From assembly GCA_033065855.1 (NCBI GenBank), contig JAVXUO010002562.1:186001-250000 (forward strand): a stretch of DNA of 64,000 nt. Direction: 5' to 3'. Positions 35,208-48,200 of this stretch are shown one piece after another. The notes beneath the pieces are model-generated. The model worked only from the letters and a program-made list of their open reading frames with translations, had not been told where the DNA came from and made no database searches. Source of the DNA: Escallonia rubra. Lineage: Eukaryota > Streptophyta > Magnoliopsida > Escalloniales > Escalloniaceae. The position numbers were made by a program, and so were the translations under genes. The stretch's first letter is position 1; each line of letters starts with the position of its first letter.

Positions 35208-38200
35208 ATGGACGAGGAGATGGAGGATTTCGTTGAAGGTGGTTTTTCGCCGCCGGAACTTGATTCGGATTACGAGTTCGATGCCCCCCGCTTCTTCGAT
35301 TTTGCACGGCCTGAATCGGAGGCCGAGGTGCGCGAGGCCGAAGGCTGGTTCGATTCTGCCAAGACTTATCCCCCTTCTCGTAAGCATTTCGTTGTTTAAG
35401 TTCGTTGCATAATCATTTTGTCGCTAAAAGATTGAATCTTCTCGCTGTACGTTTGATCGGACGATACGGGAGTTAGAACTAATCGGAGTGATATTGGGAG
35501 ACTGAATTGTACTCCATTGGTTTCTTAGTTTTGTTTCTTTGACGTTTTGTGAATTACTAGGATGAATTGGAATGTGTAAACTTTGGTTTTATTCACTGCG
35601 GTTGCTCTGGTTTGACTTTCCGACAATTCTTATTTGATGTAAAATTAATGATCGAGTTCATCCTACGTCTAGATGTTTCAAATTCGATACTAGAAGTTCG
35701 AAAAAAAGTCAAAGGAGGCTAAAATGATGAAACGTATATAGTATCTGGAATGAGGCTGTCTTATTTTTGCTATGGGATATTTAATACGATATAGTTGCTC
35801 TACTGTACTGGTATCTATCTGTTTTATTCAGCATGATGAAATGTTTAAAAAGTTATTCTTGAACCTGATGAGTGGAAAATTAAATTGTTGGAGGATAAAC
35901 AAGGCGAAACTCGTTTTAGGTGTAACACATTGCAGTCTTCTAAATTTTGCTCATTTCATAAATCCAAAAGCAGTATTCACTGTGTGAATTTAGTTAATTT
36001 TGTCTTTGGTAAATACAGTACTTGTTAGCAAAGGCATAACTTTGATGTTTATCCTGTGAAGGTTACCTTCAACTTGCCCGTCATCTTTTTATTGTTGCAA
36101 ACTTTGCAGCTTTCATTGTGAAGTTAAATTGGAGCAAAGGCATTCCTTTCGTAGAAGCGGCCACCACTCCAAATTTAGAAGCTGCTGAAAACATTAATGG
36201 TATCAGCAAAAACTCAGAGGCTGGTACTTATCCTCCTGAAGTTCCACTATCAGAAGATAGCAAAGGTACTAATTATTTTACATGTCATATATAGTGATTA
36301 ATTATGCTTCACAAAATGACTGGAGTTGGTGACCCTCGAGTTGTTTTTGAGGGGTCTGTGTTGTTATCCCATGAAATGCATGTTGGCAGAATCTAGTTTT
36401 GCTTGTAGAGCCATGTCAAGTGTACTGCTAATAGTTGCCCTCTTGAAAATGTGACCATATATATTGTCTTTTCTCTAGCAATGATTTGGTTTTATACTTG
36501 AACATTTTCAGGACAAAAATATCCTAATCACGTCGGTCAAGATATTCCGAAAGCTAAAGCGAAGTCCATGGCAAAATCATTCAAACCAAGGAGTGCAACT
36601 TTAATGAAACCTACAGCTAGTCATTTGGCCAAGCAAAACAAAGCACGAGAATTAAAATCCAGCCGATTATGCAGGTCTCAGTTTTTTACCCTGGTCTGCT
36701 AAAGTCCATATTCTTGAACTTTGGTTTCCCTGTTTTTAACCATTGTTTGGCTGAAACCATTGGCTACAAGTTAATGCCTTTGAGGTTTTTTCCTTATATG
36801 TTACTTCACTTCCTCTGATTTATTTTTATTGCAGTTGTTCTTCACTTGATTTGCCCTCTTCCTTGACCCCTGTTGCCCATCTTCTAGGTCGCAGAAGCCA
36901 CAGACAAAAGTTGATGAGAGAAGCTTGCAGAGTCCTCCTGGATTTGAAAACCAAGCTACCAAAAGGCAAAAGCTAGAAAGTGGCTACTTGCGGAAGGTGG
37001 TGCATTTCTTGAATCAGTTATCTTTATTTCATGTTATCACTGATTCTATATACATGTCTTTATTTTATTGAACCTGAGTCTCTCGGAGATATTGCATATT
37101 TAACGTGTAGACCAAGACAAGAAGAGAAAAAAGTGTGCAAAATTTCAATGTTAGAAGCAAGTTTCTTTTCTTGTTTTCGGTTCCCTTGTGTTTCTGAGAC
37201 ACTCTTTATAGATCAAAGAAACTTTTGACCAAGACACCTTGTTTTTATTCAGATTGTAGTGCGGAGTTGGTTTAATATTTTGTCTTTCTGATTTACTTGA
37301 AGATTGTTTCTTTCCACAACTCCTGAGTTTAGGTCAAAGGAACAAGTAGGAATGAAAATAATCTTATGCACAAACTGAAAGGTAGAGGTTAGTAGGCTTG
37401 AATACGAGGCAAGCATGTTTGCTCCTCTACAAAGCTCGTTCGAGATCGTTCATGAGGCAAACTTACCAAGGTTGAACATTCCTTAAGCTCGTCAACTCAT
37501 TGAGCTAGCCTCGATAAGCAAAGACTGGGTTTGGGCTCGTTTGACACTGGTTCAAGAGTAAACAAGTTAAAGCATTCTCTCTATCTAACTTCAAACATTT
37601 GATTAATGACGGGTATGATGAAGCAATTGCTAATATGCAAATCATACCTAGAGGGGGACAAATGAACTTTCAACAACAGGAAGCTTAAATTAATAACCAT
37701 TACCGTCCAAGTCTACCTTTTAGTTGGTTTATTAACTTGCCGTGTATGTAAGAGGGATTTTTCTAGTGAATGTAACTTGCATACAATAGGGAATTGGTCA
37801 AGGAAAATAGGGTATGAGTGAATTTTAGATAAGGAAGAAGGGGAGATGCTCTAAAACCATATTCAACTATTTGGAATTTCTCCAGTAAAACTAGGAGTGG
37901 AGAATGTAATGGAGTTTGAAGTGCATTATACCCGTTACATCTAACCATGAAGATAATGGAGCATAGATGACAGATCCATGATCCTAGTGTGCCTTCTGAA
38001 TACTAATAGCTGAGCTCCATTTAGTTCAAAAGGTGATGTTGCGTGAGATTGCTCTGAGATCACTTGCATTTACCTACAATGTTAGGCCGTCAGTGGCTTG
38101 TTTGAAAAAAGTTAGTGCATCTGAGGACGTTGAAATGGATAAGTCGTTATATGATGAAGACAGGATTAGCGATACTCCATTTGTGGGAAGTCAGGTGTAG

Positions 38201-41200
38201 AATGACCTAGAAGTAACGCGTTGTGGTTTGAGATGTTCGTCCATACGCTGACAAGTAATATGTTGCATAATAGTGACTTGATCCTTGGCCTACGTACGTT
38301 TAGATGACGCATTGAGATTGTACTTAAGGAAATAGTGGACTGAATATAACTGGGATGGATGAGAAGATGGATCAATGTAGTGCCCAGCTGTTGATTTGCG
38401 ACTAACATAATTTTTGGTGAAGATGTGCCTTTGTCTTCTTTCTTTTTCCAGTCACGAGCTTTGCAATTGTGGTGATTTGTTATCTCGACACTGAAATTTT
38501 CTATTCCTGAAAAAAATAGCAATAACCTAGTTACTATCATTTTTCCATCAAATAACTGATAGTGCCCTTTGATGTTGTAACCAGGTGGCTCATCTGAAGC
38601 ACCAAACTATGTTATTACACAAGATAGCTAAAAAGGTATGCCAATTACTTGAGATGTATGAGACAAATTACGTGGTTCAAAATTTAAGTATCTACAGCTT
38701 CTTTCAAGTTAATTCCTAGGTCAATAACTTGGGTAACTAAACGACCATTGAAACTGTGTTTTCACAGGTTGGGACAATCGATCCTAACTCGACGCACTTT
38801 AGAGCTAAGGTTACTATTCCGAAAGAGCCTGATTTGGAAACAGCACAGCGAGCCCAAAGACAAAGGTATATTAACTTCTTGTCAGATTGTTTTGGTGTGT
38901 TCTATTCTACTTGTGGCTGTAGCCGTTGTCTACTAGTAAAAGTTATCTAAGTAGCTGTGGCCATATTCTTTGTATTTGAAGTTTCAGGTCCAAGAATTAT
39001 GGGTTGGGGAAACATGCAAAAGCAAATGTTCATACCTTCAAAGCGCGGCCCTTGAACAGAAAAGTTGGTGCTTATGATCTACAAACATATTTATACTTGG
39101 TTCTTGTGGGAGTTGTCATTCTTCAAGTTGTCAAATCTTATCATGTTTATTTTTTTGTATGCTAAAACACGTCTTTTGGGCTTGGTAGATTCTCGAGGCG
39201 CCTTCATTCCCCTTTCCAAAAAAGAGCACACCGCAATTACCAGAGTTCCATGTACGTAGGCTTAACTTATTCTTCTCTTTACCAAGACTTTCTGCTGAAG
39301 TGTATCACCCACTTTTAGAAAGGATTCAGTTTTCGACGTCGTTTCTGCATCTTAATCTTTTCCTGTCTCAATGCTAAATAGGTCTTTCACTTGAAGACTA
39401 TGGAGAGGGCCATGCAACATTCGTCTGCTAATGTAGGTCATTCTGTTTTATAAATTATGTCTTGTCTCCTGGCGGCTGTAGTCTTTTAAAATCTACAATC
39501 GCATTGCAGGTAGTGAGCACACATAACACTGATCCTATTATGCAGAGTGAAGACACAGGCCTTGAAAGGTTAGGGCACTTGGACTTCTGACTTCTTTCAG
39601 TTTCAGAAGTTGAGTTAAGTTGTTAAAAGCAACCATCTCCATATCTGTATCTTTTTGCAACTTTAAGACAAACTTATGTTCCAGTCCCCATTGCCGCTTT
39701 TTGCAACTTTCTGTATCTCTTATATCTATGAAACCATGTAATTTGCTCTTATTATAAGGTCCAGCACTCCAGCCTCCAATTGATACTTTAGGAAAGGATT
39801 TTGCAGCTGGTTTTCCACACTAAGATTTATGTAGCTCGTATCTGTTTAGATTTTTCTAGTTTAGTCTTACATGATTACAGCTATGTATCCCAGGCCGAAC
39901 TCTGAAGATGTTTTAAAGAAGGAGAAAGCTCGAACACCGAAAAATGTCCAAACTCGCCTTTTTACCAAAAAGGTGGCATAGACACTCAACATTTTTTATA
40001 ACAAATTTTCAACTTTCTATTATCCTGAGATAATGAAGTCATATTGTGTCTGGTACAGATATTTGCACGGAAAGAAGATACCAATTTAATCCGGAACTTC
40101 AAACAAGAAGCCATGGTCCCAACAGTAATTCATTGGCTTTCTATGGTTTTCTTGTTCTAATTTGGCAATTGTATTTCCATTTTCTGTTTTTCTCTTGTAG
40201 TTTATGCCACCGCTTCCCTTCTGCAGGAATGTAAGTTTTTATCAGATAAGAAGTGTTTTGAAAATCCACCAACAGAATTATTTAACAAGGTGAAGTATCA
40301 ATTTCCACCCTTCCCTGCAGAGTGTTGCTAGGAGGAAGTGGCAATGCATGTCATTTTCTACTTCAGCATATTTCTCTGGCTCACATCTTTTATAGTTCTC
40401 TGTTGCACACATGATGAATAAATGTTTTATTTTCTTCCAGCTCTCTTTAAAATCTGAATCCGAGACTGAGACCAAATCTCAGTCAAAGCCGCACCATTGC
40501 GTTAAGGTTAGTTTCTCTTTCTGGATATGTTGAGGTGGAGTTCAAAAATGTTAGTTATGCTTTGGATTCTTATTTTTGCTGTCCTAATGCGCTTTGTTTC
40601 TCTGCCTTTTGATATTCTAGGGCTTGAAGGAAAATGCACCCAGTTCTTTCCAACTTGAATATTGGGTAAAATAGTATGGCGCAACATTTTAATTCTTGAC
40701 TCGTATCTAGCAGTGAGTGGTTCCTAAACTTAAAATGCAGAAGTGTCTTGGGACCACGAACCAATGTGGGAGTGATAGGAGGATCCCTGATGCCGGAAGC
40801 CAGCACAACATCAACAGGTAGTTCCAGCCTCCTTAGATGTTGCCATAAAGAGTAGTAACTGATGTCTAATATGCCAGTTGGGATACGGTTTGATTTTTCC
40901 TGAGTTTCAGATAGTACAAAATGTGGCAGATTTTAACATCGTCTCAATATGTAAATGGTCTTGAATAATCTGTGTAGCTTACTGTGTGGATAATATGCCA
41001 TATCGCTAGTTAGTATCGTGTTTCCTTTGAGAATATCGTGTCAAAGCCGTCGGTTGTGATTCTTGAAAGTATATTAGGGATCAGTGAGATGGAAATTCTT
41101 GATTGGTTTAATCAACAATAAGATTACCACCTCTAATTTTGCCCGAATGCCTTAGGCAACATTACGAATCTTGATATGTTAATTCAGCATAACACCTGAT

Positions 41201-41563
41201 GCAATAGCTTTCACCTGCTTTACTTGCACAACGAAATTATGAAGCTTATACGAAGTTTGGTCCTCAATTACGTACGAGTAACTAGGTGAGATTAAGTTTT
41301 ATGAGGTTAATAAGCTCAGAAAATTTATAGAGCTCTCGACTTGACATGCATTGTTCCTTCATGATTTAGTTAAGAATCATTACTTGTCTTCCTAATATTT
41401 ATTGCACTTTATAGACAAACTTAGTTCAAGTTCTAATGATCTATTATGCAGCTAAATCTGCTATGGACTGTGTACAGTGAATCATTTTATTCTTACGCTT
41501 AATTCTACATCTAAGTCGACCCCATTACTTCTCCTTTCTCACAGGAGCTTGAACATTTACTGA
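35208..41563 (+). CDS. TPX2-like microtubule-associated protein (short form)
   Basis: Seventeen exons join in frame to 470 residues: 35208-35379, 36110-36265, 36512-36674, 36888-36996, 38585-38635, 38768-38865, 38988-39063, 39189-39251, 39382-39432, 39510-39568, 39894-39972, 40059-40124, 40227-40289, 40441-40506, 40621-40665, 40741-40817, 41545-41563. The N-terminus carries the Aurora-binding-type motif YEFDAPRFFDF (about residues 22-32) and then GWFDSAKTYPPS. PRSATLMKPTASHLAKQN lies near residue 140. The importin-binding-type centre has FPFPKKSTPQLPEF and FHLKTMERAMQ (about residues 290-320), and PPTELFNKLSLK follows near 430. Canonical TPX2 is far longer, with a C-terminal TPX2/kinesin-binding region missing here. 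The family activates Aurora kinases and nucleates spindle microtubules. Exon 13 has an alternative upstream acceptor, and the last two exons are the least certain. The gene is convergent with the ERL kinase gene. Confidence 0.85.
36997..38584. other. long intron 4 of the TPX2-like gene
   Basis: A 1.6-kb intron with GT and AG ends. It contains stretches with repeated AAGCTCG, GCTCGTT and AGCTAGCC motifs (about 37430-37550), suggestive of an inserted repeat, but no ends were defined. Frames inside it are not conserved-looking. Confidence 0.4.
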
Positions 41564-42234
41564 GAGAAAGAGAGGAAGGGATGTCTTTTATGTTATTGTA
41601 CATACCTTACCAGCTGCAGACCCCGGTCCATGGACCGAGTGTCATTATTGCTAGAGAGCAACATTGTTTTGTAGGAAATTCTTGGCAAATCATTGAATTG
41701 AAGCCAAAGCTAGTAGCTCCAATCCAGGCTTCATGTAGTCATTTCTTCACTTTGCAATGTATTCATCCAAATGTTAAGCATGGAGGTAAACCTGAGGCAC
41801 AGAATAGCAAATCGAGGCTTCATGTACACTTCATTTATCAGGTCTACCATTTCCAAAATTCTAAACATTTAACATTACTACACGTTGGTCCTGAAATTGA
41901 AGGCCTATTGAGAGGCGTCTATGATAAACATGAAAATACACGGAGGTAAACCTGAGGCACAGAATAGCAAATTACTTGATCTAAGGGGTTGATTGTACCC
42001 TATATATATGGATAAACTGATGCTTGTACAAAAGACTAGAGAATAGATCTCCAGATCTCCCAAAGCCTATGAATGATGTTCATCTAACTTTTTCTTGGAA
42101 CTAAATAAACAAGGCCATCTACCTTTTACATCGTGAAAAGACCACTACCAGAGACAAAATTTGGGATCTCAAGTTCCCCATTGTTTGACCATTTCACCTT
42201 CTATTGATGGATGCAAAAAATAAGAACTCAAGTC
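41564..42234. other. gap between convergent TPX2-like and ERL genes
   Basis: The 3' flanks of two genes meeting tail to tail. A 122-residue plus frame (41581-41949) overlaps here but resembles nothing. The words GGAGGTAAACCTGAGGCACA and AATAGCAAAT occur twice (about 41783 and 41941), a short local duplication. Confidence 0.4.
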
Positions 42235-45200
42235 TTATAGGGCGTTCTTTGATACAAGTTCTCGGAACCTTACAAACCACTGGGCATCAGAGGAATGGTC
42301 TTCTGGCTGGACTCGCAGCTGCTGTGACTTCAGATGAGGCTGTCCTTTCCCTATCACGAACTGTGCATAGTCAATAGTTTTGGGAGGAGCAGCACAGGTT
42401 TTCATTGGTGGAGCTGGAAGCAAGGAGACGAGAACCCTGGTAACTTCGTGCATTGTTGGTCTCTCAGAAGGATGTCGCTTTGTGCATAGCAAGGCAAGTT
42501 GAAAGGTCTTTCGAACATGAGCTAAATCTAGGCATGTGATAGAAACCTCGGGATCAATCGCCTCCATAACTGAATTATTGTCTGTCTTTGCCATTATCTG
42601 AAACATGAAACAAAATCGCATGGTATAAGATGTATGATTACATACGTGGACAACATAACCAGAATCGTCTGTAACTTCTATGCAGTAAGCATTGCTAAGA
42701 AGCATATCTCATCGAAACTTGCATCTAGCAATGACCTGTATGTTTTCCATTATGTTATTTTTTTATCGTAAGGAAATAAGACAACTGAAGAACATCCTAC
42801 AAAGCATCTATGCAAGTGTCAATGTGTTAGTAGATAGCAATGACCTGTATGTTTTCCATTATGTTATTTTTTTATCGTAAGGAAATAAGACAACTGAAGA
42901 ACATCCTACAAAGCATCTATGCAAGTGTCAATGTGTTAGTAGATAAATAATAAGATCCACAACACGACTTGTCTCCTGGCACAAACTTTAATCCTTTAGA
43001 TGCAACGAAATATATACAGTTGGAAAACAATACCATCTGATGCAAGTTGCAGTCATTGTCCACAGCCTTCTTTCCTGTTAGCAGCTCTAGAAGAACGATG
43101 CCAAAACTATAAACATCAGACTTTTCAGTCAACCGAGAGGTCCGGGCATACTCAGGGTCAATGTAGCCAATAGTGCCGAGAACATATGTCGATGCATGGG
43201 TTTTGGCGGTTGGTATGCATTTTGCAATCCCAAAATCAGAGAGATGAGCCTCAAAATCCTCATCCAACAGAATATTTGAGGACTTCACATCCCTGTGTAC
43301 AATCCTAGGGTTGCAATCATGGTGAAGATAAGCAAGCCCTTGGGCAGCCCCAACTGCAATCTTCAGACGCATTTCCCAGTCCAGCTTAACCTTCTTTGAT
43401 GGTCCTAAAATAGAGACAGTAAACAATTCCTCAATATAGTAATATAGTGCAATATATGGAACACATCAAGGATGGTGCTGAACTAAAAGCACAAGTTGGA
43501 CTCAGATATAGGCATAAACTAAGCATGTAAAAACCGCCGAACTAATATTCTCCACAACTGTCAACATAACATGCTTTCCATACTAAGCGAATAGATATCC
43601 AGTTCCATCACAAGGTATCATAACCTAGTAAAATTGCGAATAATTACCATGAAGATCCCAAAGAGAACCATTATAACCAAGTAAAATTACAAATACTTAC
43701 CATGAAGAAGATCCCAAAGAGAACCATTCTCCATGTAGTCATAGAAAAGGAGATTTCCATGGGGGGAGAGTGAGTATCCATGCAAGCTCACAAGGTTTCT
43801 GTGCCTGATGCTGCCTGTTGTCTCAAGCTCAGTCTCAAACTCTTGCAAATTATGTGGATATTGAGTGTATATTCGCTTGATTGCAACTGGTCGGGAATTC
43901 TTCAATACACACTTGTACACTGTGCTTGAAGCACCATAACCTATAATGTACTTTTCACTCAAATTTTCAGTGATTCTCATGATATCTTCATAGGTGTGAA
44001 TGGCCATGTCCATATGAAGAACTACAAGTTTGGGGGGACCTAGATAGAAAAGAAACATGCTGTGAAAACCTGACATAAGCCGATGACATAATGTAATGAT
44101 GTGCCAAGGAAACTGCATACCTGGATTATTCTTGTTGGATCCCTTCATAAATTGCTTTGGTGCATTGGATTTGTAGATAGCAACAATTACCATGGCCAAG
44201 AGTGTGATGAAGCCCAGTGTTGTGCAAACAACTGCAGCTCTGGAAAACATAGCTGCACAGGAACGTAAAGGAGCTCAGGACATCTGAAGAGGGTAGAGAA
44301 AGAGCGACAGGCAAAGAGAGGCATTCCTCATGTAGATACCTTTGGATTTTGGTGCACATGGGTTACAAATTGAGCCTACCCAGTTCCCGCATAACAATGG
44401 ATTTCCTATGAAACTGACAAGATAGTGATTACAAAAGGTCAAGATAGAAAACCAACACTTGCATAATCAAACTTGAGAACCACTAAAGTTTCACCATACC
44501 TATCATGTGAAAACCGAGAAAAGTTTCTGCTAGGAGGTACAACTCCAGAAAAATTGTTGTATGAAACGTTCCTGACAAGTATAACGATCAGAAATTTGGA
44601 AGGTTTCACATTAAGTGGGTAGCAAACAGGGAAGAGAACTCACAGAGTGGCAAGACTAAAACATTTGGTCAATTGATCAGGAATCTGTCCTTCCATATTG
44701 TTGTTATTTAAAATACTGAAACACCATTCCAACAGATAATGCAAGATTTGAGGTGATACTACATCAGTTCTATCTAATAGCAGATAAGTTTGAGTGCGAA
44801 CAGATAATGAACTTACAGAGAGATAATGTTTTGTAACTGGCCCAACTCTTCCGGGATACCACCAGATAGGTGGTTGAATGACATATCACTTCATACAGAA
44901 AAAGATGCAAGTTATTACACGAAATTATTGTTATAAATTGTCAATAATTGACTCGGGTGCAGGTTTCCCTCAATAAAAACATACATAAACTGTATACTCC
45001 TGAGAGTCCCAAACTCAACAGGTACTGGCCCATCAAGATGATTGGAACTCAAATTCCTGTTTGAAATAGGTACAACAGCTTTGAGTTAAAATGCTAGGGA
45101 GTTTAAGAAGCAGCAAGGGAATCGTGCAAATGGGGTATTATAAGAGTGCGCATCCCTTACAGTGTAAGAAGGTGCTCAAGATCTCCGATGGTAACAGGCA

Positions 45201-48200
45201 CATGTCCTGAGAAGTCATTGCCAGATAGATCCCTAAAACAAACAAGAGCATTGTTAGAGTAGGTAAGCTAGAAGCATAAAACTAAACAACAAAAATTCAG
45301 AAACTTACAGCGTATCAAGATTTACGATTCGCCCCAACTCAACAGGTATGCTGCCTTTAAACTTGTTTGACGAAAGATTCCTGACAGGACAAGTAGAAGT
45401 TATATCAACACGTATCCAAGAGATAGTTGGAACCGATTCACAACCACAAATTGCTTCCTGAATTAGCTTCAGTACAGAAAAGAACATACAGGTATGTCAG
45501 GCTCTCTAGATTGCGGAAACTCAAAGGGATAGATCCACTTAAGCTGTTACCATGCACATTGCTGGAAAAATATCAAAAATAGGGAGTAATTGAAATGAAT
45601 CTAAGGAAGCTTTGTAGGACAAACATACGTAAAACGATGCCACTAAAACAGGATGTCTTACAATTGATTCAACGCAGTGCAAGAGCTGATGTTTTCAGGA
45701 ATTGGCCCTGCCAGATTGTTGTTCGCAAGATTCCTAAGAAGGACAACAAAACATACTAAGGATACAGATGTTCAAGATGTTCAAGGGGTACAAGGGAAAA
45801 CAATGAAGACTCACAGTTCAAAAAGCTGCTCTAGTTTCCCAAGTTCAGCTGGAATGCCACCAACTAGTTGATTATTGTTTAGTTGCCTGCATATTAGTTA
45901 GGCTCGTCAACTGAATCAAAATAGACGATACTTGAAAACAAATAGTTATGTCTTGGGATATATCTCACAGATAGCTAAGCTTTGACATGTTGCCAAGTTC
46001 TGGTGGAATGGGGCCCGTAAGTTTGTTTCCATGTAGGTACCTGGTGTAGCAGATCAATGTGAGACTAAGAAAATTGAACAATTATTTATGTATTTACTAA
46101 TCCACCAGATTACTAGCTTACAATTTTCCGGTGTAAGACAAATTGCCAAGAATAGGTGGAATCGGTCCAACTAGTTGATTCTCGCTCAAATCCCTGGAGA
46201 CCAAAAGAAATAGCATGGCATTGGTTCTGAGGTCTTACACACCATAACAACGTTGCAAAAGGTGAGGTTTTTACAAATAAAATCGTGAAAAAACTTGATT
46301 ACTTACAAAACAGCGAGGGCTTGCATCAAACCTATCACTTCAGGAATCTTTCCAGTTAGCCTGTTTCCTTGAAGAGACCTGGCCAAATAAAAGACAATCA
46401 TAAATCCTGCCATTTAGACACAGGAGTGCATTTCTAGAAGAATTAAGCACTCGGGACAAATCAAATCTACTATATACTTCTGAAGTTAATTGAACTAGAC
46501 AATGTAAGAGTTCATATTCAAGTAAGAATTACTCCAATCAAATTGGGAGTCGAACTTACAAAGTTGCCACCTGTAGAAATCCAATATTGTATGGAATTAT
46601 CCCACTGATCTGATTGTATGAGATGTCCCTGAATACATAGACAGCACAAGTATATAAGCAGTGAACAAAATACGAAACAACCATTTTTAACAGTTACCAC
46701 AAGACGAACTTACAATATCTCGAAGCTAGTACAGTTACCAATGTTTTCCGGGATTGGTCCAGTTAGCTTATTACCTCTGACATCACTGAAAGAGTTGCAA
46801 AGAAACTTTAACGTCACAAAATAAAATAAAAGCTCGCGGTAGAGTAGAAAAGAGCACAAACAAAAACCATAAACAAAGAGCCCAAGACATACAAATACCA
46901 CAGGCCAGTCAACTGGCACATATCAGGGGACAGTGTTCCAGTAAGTGAATTCCCACGTAAGCCGCTGAAAAATGATTCCAACCAGGGAAATCCAATTAGC
47001 AAACGAATAGAAAGGATCTGTAAGCGCAGACGATGAAAAATCAGAACTTACAGATACTGTAAGACCTCGTTCCAGTATATTAATCTCGGTATCTCACCCG
47101 TGAGCTGGTTTTGGGCAAGATCACTGAACAAGGGAAGATGCAGCAGTCAAATTTATTAGTAAGCACAAGCTACATTATTGGACAAAAACCAAGAGCGTGA
47201 ACTGTAGATGCAGATGTAGGAAGGACTTTATTGTACTCGAATGACCAAAAGTGTTGAACCTTTCACGACACATTAGCAATTGTATAGAAACCAAACAGGT
47301 AAAAGGACTCACATGGTCTTAAGGTTTGGAATCTGCGTCAAAGTTGAAGGGATGGGACCACTCAACTGGTTGTTCTTCAAATTCCTGCAATCAACAGGAT
47401 TTTTTAAATCCTCTAGTCAATAGAAACAAATACTTCCCGAATCAAATGCTAATTGCAGGATATCTTACAATAACTCAAGCTGCTTAAGCTTGGATATGGA
47501 AAAGGGTATGTCTCCATACAGCAGATTATCAGATAGATCCCTGGAATATACAGAGCGACCATCGTGTCAACCAATTACGTTCAACAGGTAGTAAAACAGG
47601 AATGTTATTTTGGCAAGTGTAATCATCAAAGGATAAAGGGTCAAAATCTCACAGCAGTACAAGGGAAACACAGCTGCCTATTTCATCTGGAATTTGACCA
47701 GTCAATTTGTTGCCCTGCAGGTCTCTGCCATTTTTTAGGAACACACTATTATTTGCAGGAAATGAAGGGTCTCATAAAGATGTCAAGAAAAGCAAGTCAA
47801 GTACGGATATACGAAGGATAAAGCTCTCAAATTGTTGCCCTGCAGGTCTCTGCCTTTTATTGAGAAACGCACTGTTAAAGACTAAGGCAAAGGGTTAAGA
47901 ACATACATCGACTGCAGATTCCTCAAGTCACCAATGCCTGGTGAAATTTCTCCAGCCAGGTTCAAGTTGGACAAATTCCTTAAATCAAACCAAATGCAAA
48001 AATAAAATCAGACCAAGCATATCTAACAAAAAAGAGAATTGTAAAATAGTACATAACAAATGGCGCACCAAAGTAAGAGGGCTTACAGGGAAACAACAGA
48101 TATGCTGACATTGTCACAGAAGACACCACGCCAGGAGCAGAAATCGGCATTGTGAACATCATCCCAGTCCAGCAACACATTAGCTACGTTGCTAAACGAA

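Noticed and set aside
42692-42944. Direct repeats in ERL intron considered as a CRISPR-like or satellite array
   Set aside because: Only two long adjacent units without spacers; a simple tandem duplication.
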